This document shows, in pieces, positions 49,861 through 60,477 of a stretch of 64,000 bases of DNA. A model generated the notes under the pieces. It did no database searches, was not told the origin of the DNA, and saw only the letters and a program-made list of their open reading frames with translations. Source of the stretch: Falsiroseomonas sp051860665 (GTDB lineage: Bacteria > Pseudomonadota > Alphaproteobacteria > Acetobacterales > Acetobacteraceae); the NCBI RefSeq assembly GCF_051860665.1, contig NZ_JBHYDM010000008.1:136581-200580 (forward strand). The letters run 5' to 3'. Every line of letters begins with the position of its first letter. Within the stretch, counting starts at the first letter, position 1. The position numbers were made by a program, and so were the translations under genes.

Positions 49861-51954
49861 TTGCACGTGCCTGACCTCGACCAACCGCCTGGCGCCGGAA
49901 CGGCCGCGGCCGACCCCTGGCGCAGCGAGCTCCAGAACCTCGAAGACGAGGGAGTCGTCCGGGACATGCTTTCGCCAGATTCATGGCAGGATCCGCTGTC
50001 GGATTCGCAGCCGGGCGCGCATCCGGAAGCCTGGCAAGACCCGGCGGGGGATGCGGCGGATTGCGCCGTCATCCCCCTTTCGCCGCAGGGCGAGATCCGT
50101 GAATGGCCCGCCGCCGCGGCCCGCCTGCTGGGCCATGCCCCGGCCGCGGTGCTGGGCCGGCATATCCGCCTGCTCTACCCGCCCGAGGCGGTGGCCGAGG
50201 GGCGCCCGGCGCAGGAACTGGCCGCGGCACGCCGCGAAGGCCACTGCGCCGTGCGGGCGTCGCGCCGGCGCCAGGACGGCAGCTGCTTCCCGGCCTCCAG
50301 CGTCCTGGCCGCGATCCCGGACGGCTTCCTGCTGCTGCTGCAGGACCTGACCGGGCGCGCGCAGCTGCGCCGCGACCTGCAGGCGGCACGGCAGCAGCTG
50401 GAGGCGCGCGTGGCGGAGCTGGCGCAGCTGCGCCACGCCAGCCGCGGGGCCGGGGAGGAGCGGTTCCGCCAGGTGGTCGAGGCGGCGCCCAATGCCATGG
50501 TCATGATCGATGCCGCCGGCCAGATCGAGATGGTGAACGCCCAGGCCGAGCGGGTCTTCGGCTATCGGCGGGAGGAGATGCTGGGACAGCCGGTGGATAT
50601 GCTGGTGCCCGCCGCCTTCCGCGCCCAGCATCCGAAGCTGCGCCAGGCCTTCCTGGCGCAGCCGCGGTCGCGGCCGATGGGCGCGGGGCGGGATCTGCAC
50701 GCGCTGCGCAAGGATGGCAGCGAATTCCCGGTGGAGATCGGCCTCAATCCGATCGAGACCGAGGACGGGCCGATGGTGCTGTCCTCCATCCTCGACCTCT
50801 CGGCCCGCGTGCAGCTGGAGGCGCTGCTGCGCCAGGCGCAGAAGATGGAGGCGGTGGGCCGGCTGACCGCCGGCGTGGCGCATGACTTCAACAACCTGCT
50901 GCAATCCATGATGGGCAGCCTGGAGCTGCTGCAGGACCGCGTGCGGCGCGACCCGGTGAGCGAGGAGCTGGTCTCTGCCTCGATCGACGCGGCGCTGCGC
51001 GGGGCGCGGCTCACGCATCACCTGCTCGCCTTCTCCCGCAAGCAGGTGCTGCGGCCGAGCCGCATCGAGATCGCCGCCCTGCTGCGCAAGACCGTGGCGA
51101 TGCTGGAACGCACGCTGGGCCCCAATATCCGCATCCGCGCGGCGGAGGAGGCCGGCGGGCTGCATGCCTTCGCCGACCCCGCGCAGCTCGAGGCCTGCAT
51201 CCTGAACCTCGCGATCAATGCGCGAGACGCCATGCCGCGCGGCGGCAGCCTGACGATCCGCGCCTATGGCACGCGCATCGCGCCGGAGGAGGCGACGGAG
51301 ACGCTGCAGCCGGGCGACTATGCCGTGCTTTCGGTGGAGGATACCGGCGCCGGGATCGACGAGGAGATCCTCGACAAGATCTTCGAGCCCTTCTTCACGA
51401 CGAAGAACGTGGGGGAGGGATCGGGGCTCGGCCTGCCGATGGTGCTGGGCTATGCGCGGCAATCGGGCGGCGATGTGCGCATCGCCTCCACCCCCGGCCA
51501 TGGCACGCGGGTGGAGGTGCTGCTGCCGCGCATCGCGCCCGGGCGGGCGGCGGAGGATGGCGGCGCCGAGGGTGCGGCCGCGCCCACCGGCCGCGGCCGC
51601 ATCCTGCTGGTGGACGACGCGCCGGCGGTGCTGCAGACGCTGGGCGCCTTCCTGACCGGCGCCGGCTACCAGGTGACGCGCGCGACCAATGGCGACGAGG
51701 CGCTGCGCCTGGTGCGCGAGGGCGCCAGGCTGGACTGCGTGGTGACGGACTATGCCATGCCCGGCCTGTCCGGCGTGGACCTGCTGCTGCAATTGGCGGA
51801 GCTGCGACCGGGGCTGCCGGTGCTGGTGGTGACGGGCTATCCGGGGCTGGAGACCCTGCGCGACCTGCCGCCGCATATCGAGATCCTGCGCAAGCCCTTC
51901 CTGCGCGCGGAGCTGCTGCGGCGGGTGGCGAAGCTGGTGGGCCCGGCGGGCTGA
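49861..51954 (+). CDS. hybrid PAS-domain sensor histidine kinase/response regulator
   Basis: Up to 697 residues from a TTG at 49861; a GTG at 49867 or an ATG at 49966 could be the true start. Two PAS-type sensor regions (about 70-165 and 200-320) lead through a short coil to HisKA with phospho-accepting H341 (GVAHDFNNLL), HATPase with N453 (NLAINARDAMP) and DTGAGID/GSGLGL, and a C-terminal receiver with D630 (VVTDYAMPG). It is soluble, with no membrane segment. As an orphan hybrid kinase it probably passes phosphate to a partner elsewhere. The signal is unknown. Confidence 0.9.
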   Translation: MHVPDLDQPPGAGTAAADPWRSELQNLEDEGVVRDMLSPDSWQDPLSDSQPGAHPEAWQDPAGDAADCAVIPLSPQGEIREWPAAAARLLGHAPAAVLGRHIRLLYPPEAVAEGRPAQELAAARREGHCAVRASRRRQDGSCFPASSVLAAIPDGFLLLLQDLTGRAQLRRDLQAARQQLEARVAELAQLRHASRGAGEERFRQVVEAAPNAMVMIDAAGQIEMVNAQAERVFGYRREEMLGQPVDMLVPAAFRAQHPKLRQAFLAQPRSRPMGAGRDLHALRKDGSEFPVEIGLNPIETEDGPMVLSSILDLSARVQLEALLRQAQKMEAVGRLTAGVAHDFNNLLQSMMGSLELLQDRVRRDPVSEELVSASIDAALRGARLTHHLLAFSRKQVLRPSRIEIAALLRKTVAMLERTLGPNIRIRAAEEAGGLHAFADPAQLEACILNLAINARDAMPRGGSLTIRAYGTRIAPEEATETLQPGDYAVLSVEDTGAGIDEEILDKIFEPFFTTKNVGEGSGLGLPMVLGYARQSGGDVRIASTPGHGTRVEVLLPRIAPGRAAEDGGAEGAAAPTGRGRILLVDDAPAVLQTLGAFLTGAGYQVTRATNGDEALRLVREGARLDCVVTDYAMPGLSGVDLLLQLAELRPGLPVLVVTGYPGLETLRDLPPHIEILRKPFLRAELLRRVAKLVGPAG

Positions 51955-51960
51955 GGTCCC

Positions 51961-52827
51961 TCAGCCGATCGTCAGGTTCTGCAGCGCTTCCTCCAGCTCG
52001 GCGAAGCTCGGCATGGAATGGCTGGGCGCGGTCTTGCGGCCCGCCTCCACCGCCACCTGCGGCGCGTTGCCGTGCAGATGGGCCACAAGCACGGCGCGGA
52101 TCACCTCGTAGTATTTGCAATCCTCCTCGATCACGCCGTTCAGCCGCGTCGCCATCGGGCCCATCACGCCATAGGCCAGCAGGATGCCGAGGAAGGTGCC
52201 GACCAGCGCGCCGCCGATCATGCCGCCGAGCACCGCCGGCGGGCTGTCGATCGACGCCATGGTCTTGATGACGCCGAGCACCGCGGCGACGATGCCGAGC
52301 GCGGGCAGCGCATCCGCCGTGTTCTGGAACACATGCGCGACATGCAGCTCCTCCTCCCGCACCTTCTTCAGCTCCTTGGACATGATGTCCTCGATCTGGT
52401 GCGGGTCGTCGGCATTCATGCCGACCATGCGGAGGTAGTCGCAGATCATCGACAGCGCGACCTTGTCCGCCATGATCTTGGGAAACTTCTGGAAGGCCGG
52501 GCTTTCGGAGGGCTTCTCGATATGCGCCTCCAGCGCCATGGCGCCCTTGGTCTGCGCCAGGCGCACGAACCAGTAGAGCAGCGACAGCAGGTCGACGTAT
52601 TCGTGCTTGTGGAAGCGCTCGCCCTTGATGATCTTCCCGAAGCCGCCCAGCGTGTGCTTCACGCCGTGCATGCTGTTGCCCATGATGAGCGCGCCGACGG
52701 CGGCGCCGCCGATCATCATCATCTCATAGGGCAGCGACTTCAGGATGATGCCGAACTTGCCGCCGGCGATCACATAGCCGCCGAAGACCATCGCCAGCAG
52801 GAAGACCAGGCCGCCGATCGTCGTCAT
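51961..52827 (-). CDS. motA: flagellar motor stator protein MotA
   Basis: 288 residues with four membrane helices. The N terminus MTTIGGLVFLLAMVFGGYVI, the cytoplasmic loop with RFHKHEYVDLLSLLYWFVRL, and the C-terminal pore helices (ALPALGIVAAVLGVIKTMAS, LVGTFLGILLAYGVMGPM) match alphaproteobacterial MotA. It builds the ion channel of the stator with MotB, whose gene it overlaps by four bases. Motor torque is generated here; no other flagellar genes are nearby. Confidence 0.93.
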   Translation of the reverse strand: MTTIGGLVFLLAMVFGGYVIAGGKFGIILKSLPYEMMMIGGAAVGALIMGNSMHGVKHTLGGFGKIIKGERFHKHEYVDLLSLLYWFVRLAQTKGAMALEAHIEKPSESPAFQKFPKIMADKVALSMICDYLRMVGMNADDPHQIEDIMSKELKKVREEELHVAHVFQNTADALPALGIVAAVLGVIKTMASIDSPPAVLGGMIGGALVGTFLGILLAYGVMGPMATRLNGVIEEDCKYYEVIRAVLVAHLHGNAPQVAVEAGRKTAPSHSMPSFAELEEALQNLTIG

Positions 52828-53918
52828 GGGGCGGGGGTCCTCGAAGGGCGCGGCGTGGTGGGGGCGGGGTCGCGCAGCAGGGTGATGGAGACGCGGCGAT
52901 TGGCCGCGGCATTGGGCGTCTCCGGCACCAGCAGGTCGCGCGCCGCATTGCCGGTGACGCTGCGGATGCGCGCCTCGGGCAGGCCGGCATCGGTCAGCAG
53001 CCGGCGCGTGACATTGGCGCGTTCCGCCGAGAGGTCCCAGTTGGACCGGTCGCCGCCGCCGCGGAAGGGCGTGGCGTCGGTATGGCCGGCGATGGCGATG
53101 CTGTTCGGCAGGCGGGTGATCACCTGGGTGACGCGCGCCAGCAATTGCCGGGCACGGTCATTCGGCGCGGCGCCGCCGAGCGCGAACATCGGCAGGCCTT
53201 CCGCATCCACCAGCTGGATGCGCAGCCCTTCCTGCACCTGTTCGACCATCATCTGCTTGGCGAGTTCCGCCAGCGCCGGGTCCATGGCGATGGCGGCGCG
53301 GATCTCCTCCGCGGCGCGTTCGAATTCGGCCCGCTCGCGGCGCTCATGCTCGGCGCGCAGCGCGGCATCGGAAATGGCGCGCGCCTCGGCCTCCTGGCCC
53401 TCGGCCTGCAGCTGGGCCTCGAGCTGCGCCTGGCGGGCCTGTTCCTGCGGGTCGCTGTCGCCGGGCGGCAGGTCCGCACGGGCCTGGCGGGTGCGGCGCG
53501 GATTGGCCTCCTCATCCTCGCCCTCCGGCCCCTCCCGCATCGGGACGGGGCGGGCGACGGTGGGGACATCCTCCTCCACCTCCACATCCTCCAGCACCGG
53601 CAGGGGGCCGCGCTGCAGGCGGATGGCGCCGGCATTCTGGGTCATCTGCGCGGATTCATTCGGGGTGCGGCCGCCGAAGGGCTGGCCGGTGCCGGTCTGG
53701 CCCTGGCCCATGACATTGGTGGGCGCGAAATAGTCGGCGAGGCCGCGGCGCTGCTCCTCGGTCGTCGCGTTCAGCAGCCACATCAGCAGGAAGAAGGCCA
53801 TCATCGCCGTGACGAAATCGGCATAGGCGACCTTCCAGGCGCCGCCATGGTGCCCGTGCCCGCCCTCCTCGATGCGCTTGATGACGATCGTCGCGCCGTT
53901 CTTGCCGCCCTTGGCCAT
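52824..53918 (-). CDS. motB: flagellar motor stator protein MotB
   Basis: 364 residues. The plug/membrane helix carries the ion-binding Asp D34 (AYADFVTAMMAFFLLMWLLN), which marks a proton-type stator. A long charged Glu/Arg/Gln-rich coil (about 150-215) separates it from the C-terminal OmpA-like peptidoglycan-binding domain (IAIAGHTDATPF, NWDLSAERANVTRRLLTDAG). It is longer than enteric MotB (about 308), as in other alphaproteobacteria. It overlaps motA, so motB-motA is one unit. Confidence 0.93.
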   Translation of the reverse strand: MAKGGKNGATIVIKRIEEGGHGHHGGAWKVAYADFVTAMMAFFLLMWLLNATTEEQRRGLADYFAPTNVMGQGQTGTGQPFGGRTPNESAQMTQNAGAIRLQRGPLPVLEDVEVEEDVPTVARPVPMREGPEGEDEEANPRRTRQARADLPPGDSDPQEQARQAQLEAQLQAEGQEAEARAISDAALRAEHERRERAEFERAAEEIRAAIAMDPALAELAKQMMVEQVQEGLRIQLVDAEGLPMFALGGAAPNDRARQLLARVTQVITRLPNSIAIAGHTDATPFRGGGDRSNWDLSAERANVTRRLLTDAGLPEARIRSVTGNAARDLLVPETPNAAANRRVSITLLRDPAPTTPRPSRTPAP

Positions 53919-53992
53919 GAATCCCCGTACTGACCCGCGCGCCCCTCATGGGCCGCTGGGCACAGGGATACCGGGTCGTGGTTAAGACGCGC

Positions 53993-55405
53993 CTAAACGC
54001 GGCGCTTCGGGTCGAAGCGCCAGGGGCTGGCGCCGTCCTCATTGGGGTCGAGGTTCAGCCGGTGCTCCAGTGGCGGGAAGGCACGGCTGCGGCAATCGGC
54101 GCGGTCACAGAGCCGGCAGGACAGGCCGATGCCCACGGCGGCGCGCGGCAGGTCCAGCCCATCCGCATAGACCACCTCCGCGGCGCGGGAGAGGTCGCAG
54201 CCCATCGCCACCACATGCATCGGTGCCGGTTCGCCCCAATGCGTGGTGGGTGCCGCGATGGCGCGGGCGAAGCAGAGGAAGGCCGCGCCATCCGGCAGCT
54301 GCGCCACCTGCACCCGTGTCACGGAAGGCGTGGCGAAGGCCTGGTGGACGATCCATTTCGGGCAGGACCCGCCGAAGCGGGCGAAGGGGAAGCCGGCGGC
54401 GGAAAAGCGCTTGTCGACATTCCCGGCCGGATCGACGCGCAGGAAGAAGAAGGGCAGGCCGCGCGCGGATCCGTTGTCCCCTGGGCGCTGCAGCGTGGAC
54501 AGGCGATGCGCCGCCTGTTCGAAGGAAACCCCGAAGCGCGCCGCCAGCGCCTCCACCTCATGCCGAAGGCTGCGCGCGGCGTTGAGATAGGCGCCATAGG
54601 GCATCAGCAAGGCCGCGGCGGCATAGTTCAGCAGCCCGATGCGCACCAGCGCCGTGGCTTCCGGCGTCGAGAGCTCCGCCGGGGCGATGACGGCTTCCAC
54701 CGCCTCCCGCGCCTCCAGCAGCATGAGTTGAAATGCCATCTGGAAGCCGCGGCTTTCGCGCGGCAGGGATTCCGAAAGATCGAGCCGGCGGAGCGCCGGA
54801 TCGTAGCGCCGCAGCGCGCCATCCAGCCGGCCCACGGCGACGGTGACGCCATGGGTGCGGCGCAGCCGTTCCGCCACCGCGTGATTCATCTCGGCCGGCG
54901 TGGCGCGCAATTCGCCGCCGATCGCCTCCGCCACCTGTTCCAGTTCCGAAAAATGGTTGGCGCGGTCGTGGAAGAAGTCGCGCGCCTCCTCATTCGGCAG
55001 CAGCAGGCGACGGCCGGAGGGGAGCGCGATGCCGGAGGCATCCTCCCGCGCCACGCGCCAGGCGCGATACAGCGCGAGCACCGCGCGGGCGGCCTGCGGC
55101 GCGCTGCCGGCGAGTGTCGCGATCTCCGCCTCCGGCACCTCCTCCAGCCCCAGCAGCGGGTCCGACAGCACCTCCCGCAGCCCGGCCTCGGCCTGGCGCT
55201 CGCCGGTGCCGGACAGCGCGGCGAGGTCCACCGTCAGCACCTGGCCGAGCTTGATCAGCAGGCTGGCGGTGACCGGGCGCTGGTCGTGCTCGATCAGGTT
55301 CAGGTAGCTGGCGGAGATGCCGAGCCGCACCGCCAGCGCCTGCTGCGTCAGGCGCTTTTCCTGGCGCAGGCGCCGGATGGTCCGACCGATCAGGGTGCGG
55401 GACAT
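53993..55405 (-). CDS. RamB/ScfR-type regulator of the glyoxylate pathway (XRE plus DUF2083)
   Basis: 470 residues from ATG 55405. An N-terminal XRE helix-turn-helix (IRRLRQEKRLTQQALAVRLG, SYLNLIEHDQRPV) leads to an ImmA/IrrE-like middle (NEEARDFFHDRANHF, MNHAVAERLRRTHG) and a conserved C-terminal Cys region with SCRLCDRADCRSRAFPPLEH. Proteins of this type sense short-chain acyl-CoA and control acetate or glyoxylate use. It is divergent from isocitrate lyase (aceA), its expected target. Confidence 0.88.
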   Translation of the reverse strand: MSRTLIGRTIRRLRQEKRLTQQALAVRLGISASYLNLIEHDQRPVTASLLIKLGQVLTVDLAALSGTGERQAEAGLREVLSDPLLGLEEVPEAEIATLAGSAPQAARAVLALYRAWRVAREDASGIALPSGRRLLLPNEEARDFFHDRANHFSELEQVAEAIGGELRATPAEMNHAVAERLRRTHGVTVAVGRLDGALRRYDPALRRLDLSESLPRESRGFQMAFQLMLLEAREAVEAVIAPAELSTPEATALVRIGLLNYAAAALLMPYGAYLNAARSLRHEVEALAARFGVSFEQAAHRLSTLQRPGDNGSARGLPFFFLRVDPAGNVDKRFSAAGFPFARFGGSCPKWIVHQAFATPSVTRVQVAQLPDGAAFLCFARAIAAPTTHWGEPAPMHVVAMGCDLSRAAEVVYADGLDLPRAAVGIGLSCRLCDRADCRSRAFPPLEHRLNLDPNEDGASPWRFDPKRRV

Positions 55406-55556
55406 CTTTTCAAACTTTACAGATTTGCCGGTCTGTCTGTGAAGGACGCCACAGGATTGCGGCGGGAGACCCAGGATTCCAGAGGATTTTTCGCAGGGCA
55501 ATGTGAATGATTGACAGGCGCCGCAGCCATCGCGGTTCGCTTCAGGAGTCTTGCCA
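55406..55556. promoter_or_regulatory. shared promoter region of the RamB-like gene and aceA
   Basis: The 151-base divergent gap holds CTTTTCAAACTTTACAGA (55406-55423), an A/T-rich, TTTGC/AAACTTT word like those bound by RamB/MccR-type regulators, and an imperfect repeat CAGA-N8-TCTG at 55420-55435. Ribosome-binding AGGAG at 55544-55548 serves aceA. Binding is inferred. Confidence 0.45.
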
Positions 55557-56900
<1,344 letters not shown>

Positions 56901-56938
56901 GACCTGCCAACTGAACCCCGTCAGACAGGAGCACGATC

Positions 56939-57127
56939 ATGTCGCATGACAGTTACGACGATGGCCTGGTGCACAGCCACAGCTGGGCCTGCAGCGAGCG
57001 CGGCCGCATGGCGCAGCCACCTTCCGCCCCCGGGCAGGCGCGGCGGCAGGAGGGCGATTACGACGACGGGCTGGTGCACAGCCACGGCTGGGCCTGCAGC
57101 GAGCGTGGGCGGATGGCCGGCGGCTGA
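56939..57127 (+). CDS. small protein made of a duplicated 20-residue unit, downstream of aceA
   Basis: 62 residues with two nearly identical units (YDDGLVHSH, one residue, WACSERGRMA), encoded at 56954-57013 and 57059-57118. Only one residue differs between the units at the site after HSH (S and G). Each unit has two His, one Cys and an Asp-Asp pair, so metal binding is possible. An AGGAG sits 8 bases before ATG 56939. The spacing of 38 bases after the aceA stop suggests co-transcription. I recognise no characterised family. Confidence 0.75.
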   Translation: MSHDSYDDGLVHSHSWACSERGRMAQPPSAPGQARRQEGDYDDGLVHSHGWACSERGRMAGG

Positions 57128-57214
57128 CAGCGTGCGCGCCCCGCTTGCGGTGCATCAATGCCGCAGGCGGGGTCTCGGCGCAGGCTGCGGGCCTCACGCG
57201 AGGGGAGAACCCGC

Positions 57215-57751
57215 ATGCCCAGCCGCCATTCGACGCTGCAAATCGTGCTGCACTGGACCATGGCCGCGGTGATCGCCGCCGCCTGGCTGCTCGGTTCGCT
57301 GATGGAGGATCTGGCCCGTGGGCCGGACCGTGCGACGGGCCTTGCCCTGCATGTCCTGCTCGGCCTCGGCGTGCTGGCGCTGCTGCTGCCGCGGCTGATC
57401 GCCCGCCTCGCGGGGCCCAGCCTGCCGCCGGAACCCGGCGAGACGCGCTGGGAGCATCGGCTGGCCGCCGCCGCGCACCTCGCGCTCTATGCGCTGATGC
57501 TGCTGGTGCCGCTGGCCGGGCTGGCCACGGCGCTATCGGCCCGCGCGCCGGTGCCCGTGCTCGGCCTGTTCGAGCTGCCGAACCTTTGGGCCGGCCTCGG
57601 TCAGCGCAAGCTGTTCGAGGGTGCGCACGAAATGCTGGCGAACCTGCTGCTGGGCGTGGTGGTGCTGCATGTGCTGGCCACGCTGTACCACGCGGTCATC
57701 CGGCGCGACGGCGTGGCGGGGCGCATGATCCCCTGGCTGCACCAGCCCTGA
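57215..57751 (+). CDS. cytochrome b561-type diheme membrane protein
   Basis: 178 residues with four membrane helices and histidines placed for heme ligation: STLQIVLHWTMAAVIAAAWL (helix 1), LALHVLLGLGVLALLLPRLI, ... and HEMLANLLLGVVVLHVLATL, LYHAVIRRDG. This is the bacterial YodB/CybB-type b561 that moves electrons across the inner membrane. AGGGGAG precedes the ATG at 57215 by 8 bases. Confidence 0.87.
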   Translation: MPSRHSTLQIVLHWTMAAVIAAAWLLGSLMEDLARGPDRATGLALHVLLGLGVLALLLPRLIARLAGPSLPPEPGETRWEHRLAAAAHLALYALMLLVPLAGLATALSARAPVPVLGLFELPNLWAGLGQRKLFEGAHEMLANLLLGVVVLHVLATLYHAVIRRDGVAGRMIPWLHQP

Positions 57752-57760
57752 GCCAAGGTC

Positions 57761-58375
57761 CTAACCCGCCAGCGTCGCCGCCAGGTTCACCGCCGCCGCC
57801 AGGATGACGGCGTTGAACAGGAAGGCCAGCAGCCCGTGCAGCAGCACCAGCCGCCGGATCGCAGCCGTTTCCGTTGTGGCATCGGAGACCTGGAAGGTCA
57901 TGCCGACCGTGAAGGCGAAGTAGAGAAATTCCGGAAAATCCGGCTGGGCATTGCCGGGAAAGGCGATGCCCTTGCCGTGCCGCCAATGCGCATGCGCGTA
58001 GTGGACGGCGAAAAGCACCTGCAGGAACAGCCAGGACAGCGCGATGGTGCCGAGGCCCAGCAGCAGCAGGCCCGTCGGCGCCGGCCGCGGCGCCTCCACC
58101 AGCGCCCAGGCCACGGCGGCGAGCGAGGCCAGTGCCGCGCTCAGCGTCGCGCCCAGCATGGTCCAGCGATTGCCATCCAGCGCCGCCGCCTGCTGCCGCA
58201 GCCCCTGCGCCGTATGGGCGCGCCGGCGCGTCAGCACCAGCGCGATCCAGGCGGCGGCGGCGGCGCACCAGCCGAGCAGCAGCGCGGAGGGCAGTCGCGC
58301 TGCGCCGGTGGCGTGCGCCGCCGTCGCGACCGCCAGGCCCAGCGCCAGCGCCCCGCCCAGCAGGTCCCGGCGCAT
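57761..58375 (-). CDS. DUF1345 membrane protein
   Basis: 204 residues with five hydrophobic helices, including LLLGLGTIALSWLFLQVLFA, and the family hallmark HYAHAHWRHGKGIAFPGNAQ, then PDFPEFLYFAFTVGMTFQVS. DUF1345 proteins are conserved, with unknown function. It converges with the cytochrome gene (9 bases between stops). Confidence 0.85.
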   Translation of the reverse strand: MRRDLLGGALALGLAVATAAHATGAARLPSALLLGWCAAAAAWIALVLTRRRAHTAQGLRQQAAALDGNRWTMLGATLSAALASLAAVAWALVEAPRPAPTGLLLLGLGTIALSWLFLQVLFAVHYAHAHWRHGKGIAFPGNAQPDFPEFLYFAFTVGMTFQVSDATTETAAIRRLVLLHGLLAFLFNAVILAAAVNLAATLAG

Positions 58376-58381
58376 GCGCCC

Positions 58382-59359
58382 TCAGCCCGCCAGCGCCTGC
58401 GCGAAGACCGCAGGGTCCACGTTGCCGCCGCTGACCACGACGCCCAAGGTGCGGCCCCGGGTCTCGACCTTGCCCGCCAGCACGGCAGCCAGCGCCACCG
58501 CGCCGCCCGGTTCGGCGACGATCTTCAGATGCTCGAAGGCGAAGCGCATGGCGGCGAAGACCTCGGTGGGCGTCACCACCACGGCGCCCGCCAGCCGCGG
58601 CTGGTTCACCGCGAAGGTCAGCGCGCCCGGGCGCATCGACAGCAGCGCATCGCAGAGCGTCGCACCCTCCCCGTCATTGGCGATGCGGGTGCCGGCCTCC
58701 AGCGACAGGCGGGTGTCATCCCAGCCCTCCGGCTCCACCGCCCAGATCCGCGTGGCGGGGGAGGCACCCTCCGCCGCCAGGGCGCAGCCCGCGACCAGCC
58801 CGCCGCCGCCGGTGCAGACGGCGAGCGCATCCAGCGTGAGCCCCGCGCTTGCGGCATCCGCGAACAGCTCCAGCGCCAGGCTGCCCTGGCCGGCGATGAC
58901 GTCGGGGTGGTCGAAGGGCGGCAGCACCGTGCCGCCGCGCTCCTCGGCCAGCCGGGCGGCCAGCGCCTCCCGGTCCGTGGTCTTGCGGTCGAAGAAGGTG
59001 ATCTCGGCGCCCCAGCGGCGGGTGCTCTCCACCTTGATGGCCGGCGCATCCATCGGCATGGCGATCAGCGCCGGCATGCCCAGCATCGCCGCGGCGCAGG
59101 CCACGGCCTGGCCATGATTGCCGGAGGAGTGGGTCACCACGCCCCCGGCGCGCGCGGCCTCCGGCATCTGCAGCGCCGCATTGGTGGCGCCGCGCAGCTT
59201 GAAGCTGCCGGTGCGCTGCAGCGGCTCCGGCTTCACCAGGATGGTGCCGCCGGTGAGCTGGTCCAGCAGCGCATGGCGCAGCATCGGCGTGCGGATGATG
59301 TGCGGCGCGATGCGCGCGGCGGCGGCGCGGACATCGGCATGGGTCGGAAGCGCGGTCAT
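58382..59359 (-). CDS. PLP-dependent threonine/serine dehydratase-like enzyme
   Basis: 325 residues of the tryptophan-synthase beta fold. PLP lysine K54 (QRTGSFKLRGA), SSGNHGQAVA, and the Gly-rich VCTGGGGLVAGCAL phosphate cup are visible. It belongs to the serine/threonine dehydratase or serine/aspartate racemase group; which one cannot be told. The start overlaps the DadA-like gene by four bases, so the two enzymes are probably one amino-acid route. Confidence 0.86.
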   Translation of the reverse strand: MTALPTHADVRAAAARIAPHIIRTPMLRHALLDQLTGGTILVKPEPLQRTGSFKLRGATNAALQMPEAARAGGVVTHSSGNHGQAVACAAAMLGMPALIAMPMDAPAIKVESTRRWGAEITFFDRKTTDREALAARLAEERGGTVLPPFDHPDVIAGQGSLALELFADAASAGLTLDALAVCTGGGGLVAGCALAAEGASPATRIWAVEPEGWDDTRLSLEAGTRIANDGEGATLCDALLSMRPGALTFAVNQPRLAGAVVVTPTEVFAAMRFAFEHLKIVAEPGGAVALAAVLAGKVETRGRTLGVVVSGGNVDPAVFAQALAG

Positions 59360-60477
59360 GCGGTCACCTTGGCGAAGCGATTGGGGTCCACCAGGGCCAG
59401 CACGGGCAGCAGATCCTCCGCCACCGCGCCGGCCACCAGCCCGGCCACCAGGCGGCCGGCCGCCGGCGCCGTCTGGATGCCGTAGCCGCCCTGGCCGATC
59501 ATCCAGAGGAAGCCGGGCGCCTGGTGGTCGAAGCCGATCGCCAGGCTGCGGTCGGGCGTAAAGCTGCGCAGCCCGGCCCAGCGGTGCTCGACGCGGTGCA
59601 CGGGGATATCCAGCGCCTGCTGCATGCGGTCGATGGCGATGGCGATGTCCATCTCCTCCGGCTGCACGTCATGCGGCGGCATGTCCGTCTCATCGGCCGG
59701 GGAGACCATCAGCTTGCGCCGCGCCTCCGGCCGCACGTACCAGGAATGCGCCGCATCGCCGATCAGCGGCCAGCCACTGCAATCATGCCGGCCCGGGTCG
59801 ATGATGAGCGCCGTGCGCCGCTTCGGCTGCAGGCCGAGCGGCGTGACGCCGGCCAGGCCCGCCACCTCATCGCCCCAGGCGCCGGCGGCATTCACCAGCA
59901 CGGGTGCGCGGAAGACGGCGCCGCTGCTGGCCTCGGCATGCCATTGCCCGCGGTCATGCCAGATGCGCCCGGCGCGGGAGCGCAGCGCCAGAACGCCGCC
60001 GGCCGCCCGCGCCGTCTTCAGGAAGCCGGCATGCAGGGCGGCCACGTCGATATCGAAGGCATCCCGCTCGATGGCGGCAGAGACCGCATAGCCCGCCCGC
60101 AGCGGTGGTCCCATGGCGGCGACGGCCTCGGGCGCGATCTCCTCCAGCCCATCCCCGGCCGCGAGCATCGCGCGCATCGCCTCGGCCTGTTCGGCCGGCG
60201 CCAGGGTGACCACCGGGCGCGGCGCGAGCAGCGGCGCGGGGGCGAAGCCGGCCGGGGGCGAAGCGAAGAAGGCGCGGGAGGCGGCCGAGAGGCGGCGGAC
60301 ATCCGGTGGTCCGTAGTTCTGGATCCAGATGGCGGCGGAGCGCCCGGTGCTGTGATAGCCGGCCGTCTCCTCGGCCTCCATCAGCGCCACCCGGGCGGTG
60401 GCGGCGCAATGCGCGGCGGCGGTGGCGCCCGCCATGCCGGCGCCGATGACGAGTAGGTCGAAATCCTGGGTGTCCAT
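59356..60477 (-). CDS. FAD-dependent D-amino-acid-oxidase/DadA-like oxidoreductase
   Basis: 373 residues. FAD Rossmann FDLLVIGAGMAGATAAAHCA at the N terminus, with GYHSTGRSAAIWIQNYGPPD, and the DAO-family closing GFLWMIGQGGYGIQTAPAAG. These enzymes deaminate D-amino acids, N-methyl amino acids or similar amines. The start at 60477 was preferred over a long upstream frame lacking family sequence. Translationally coupled to the dehydratase-like gene. Confidence 0.87.
   Translation of the reverse strand: MDTQDFDLLVIGAGMAGATAAAHCAATARVALMEAEETAGYHSTGRSAAIWIQNYGPPDVRRLSAASRAFFASPPAGFAPAPLLAPRPVVTLAPAEQAEAMRAMLAAGDGLEEIAPEAVAAMGPPLRAGYAVSAAIERDAFDIDVAALHAGFLKTARAAGGVLALRSRAGRIWHDRGQWHAEASSGAVFRAPVLVNAAGAWGDEVAGLAGVTPLGLQPKRRTALIIDPGRHDCSGWPLIGDAAHSWYVRPEARRKLMVSPADETDMPPHDVQPEEMDIAIAIDRMQQALDIPVHRVEHRWAGLRSFTPDRSLAIGFDHQAPGFLWMIGQGGYGIQTAPAAGRLVAGLVAGAVAEDLLPVLALVDPNRFAKVTA

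Noticed and set aside
49817..49866. CCCAC-N5-GTGGG hairpin before the histidine kinase gene as a terminator or riboswitch
   Set aside because: The stem is only five bases and there is no T-run or conserved structure.
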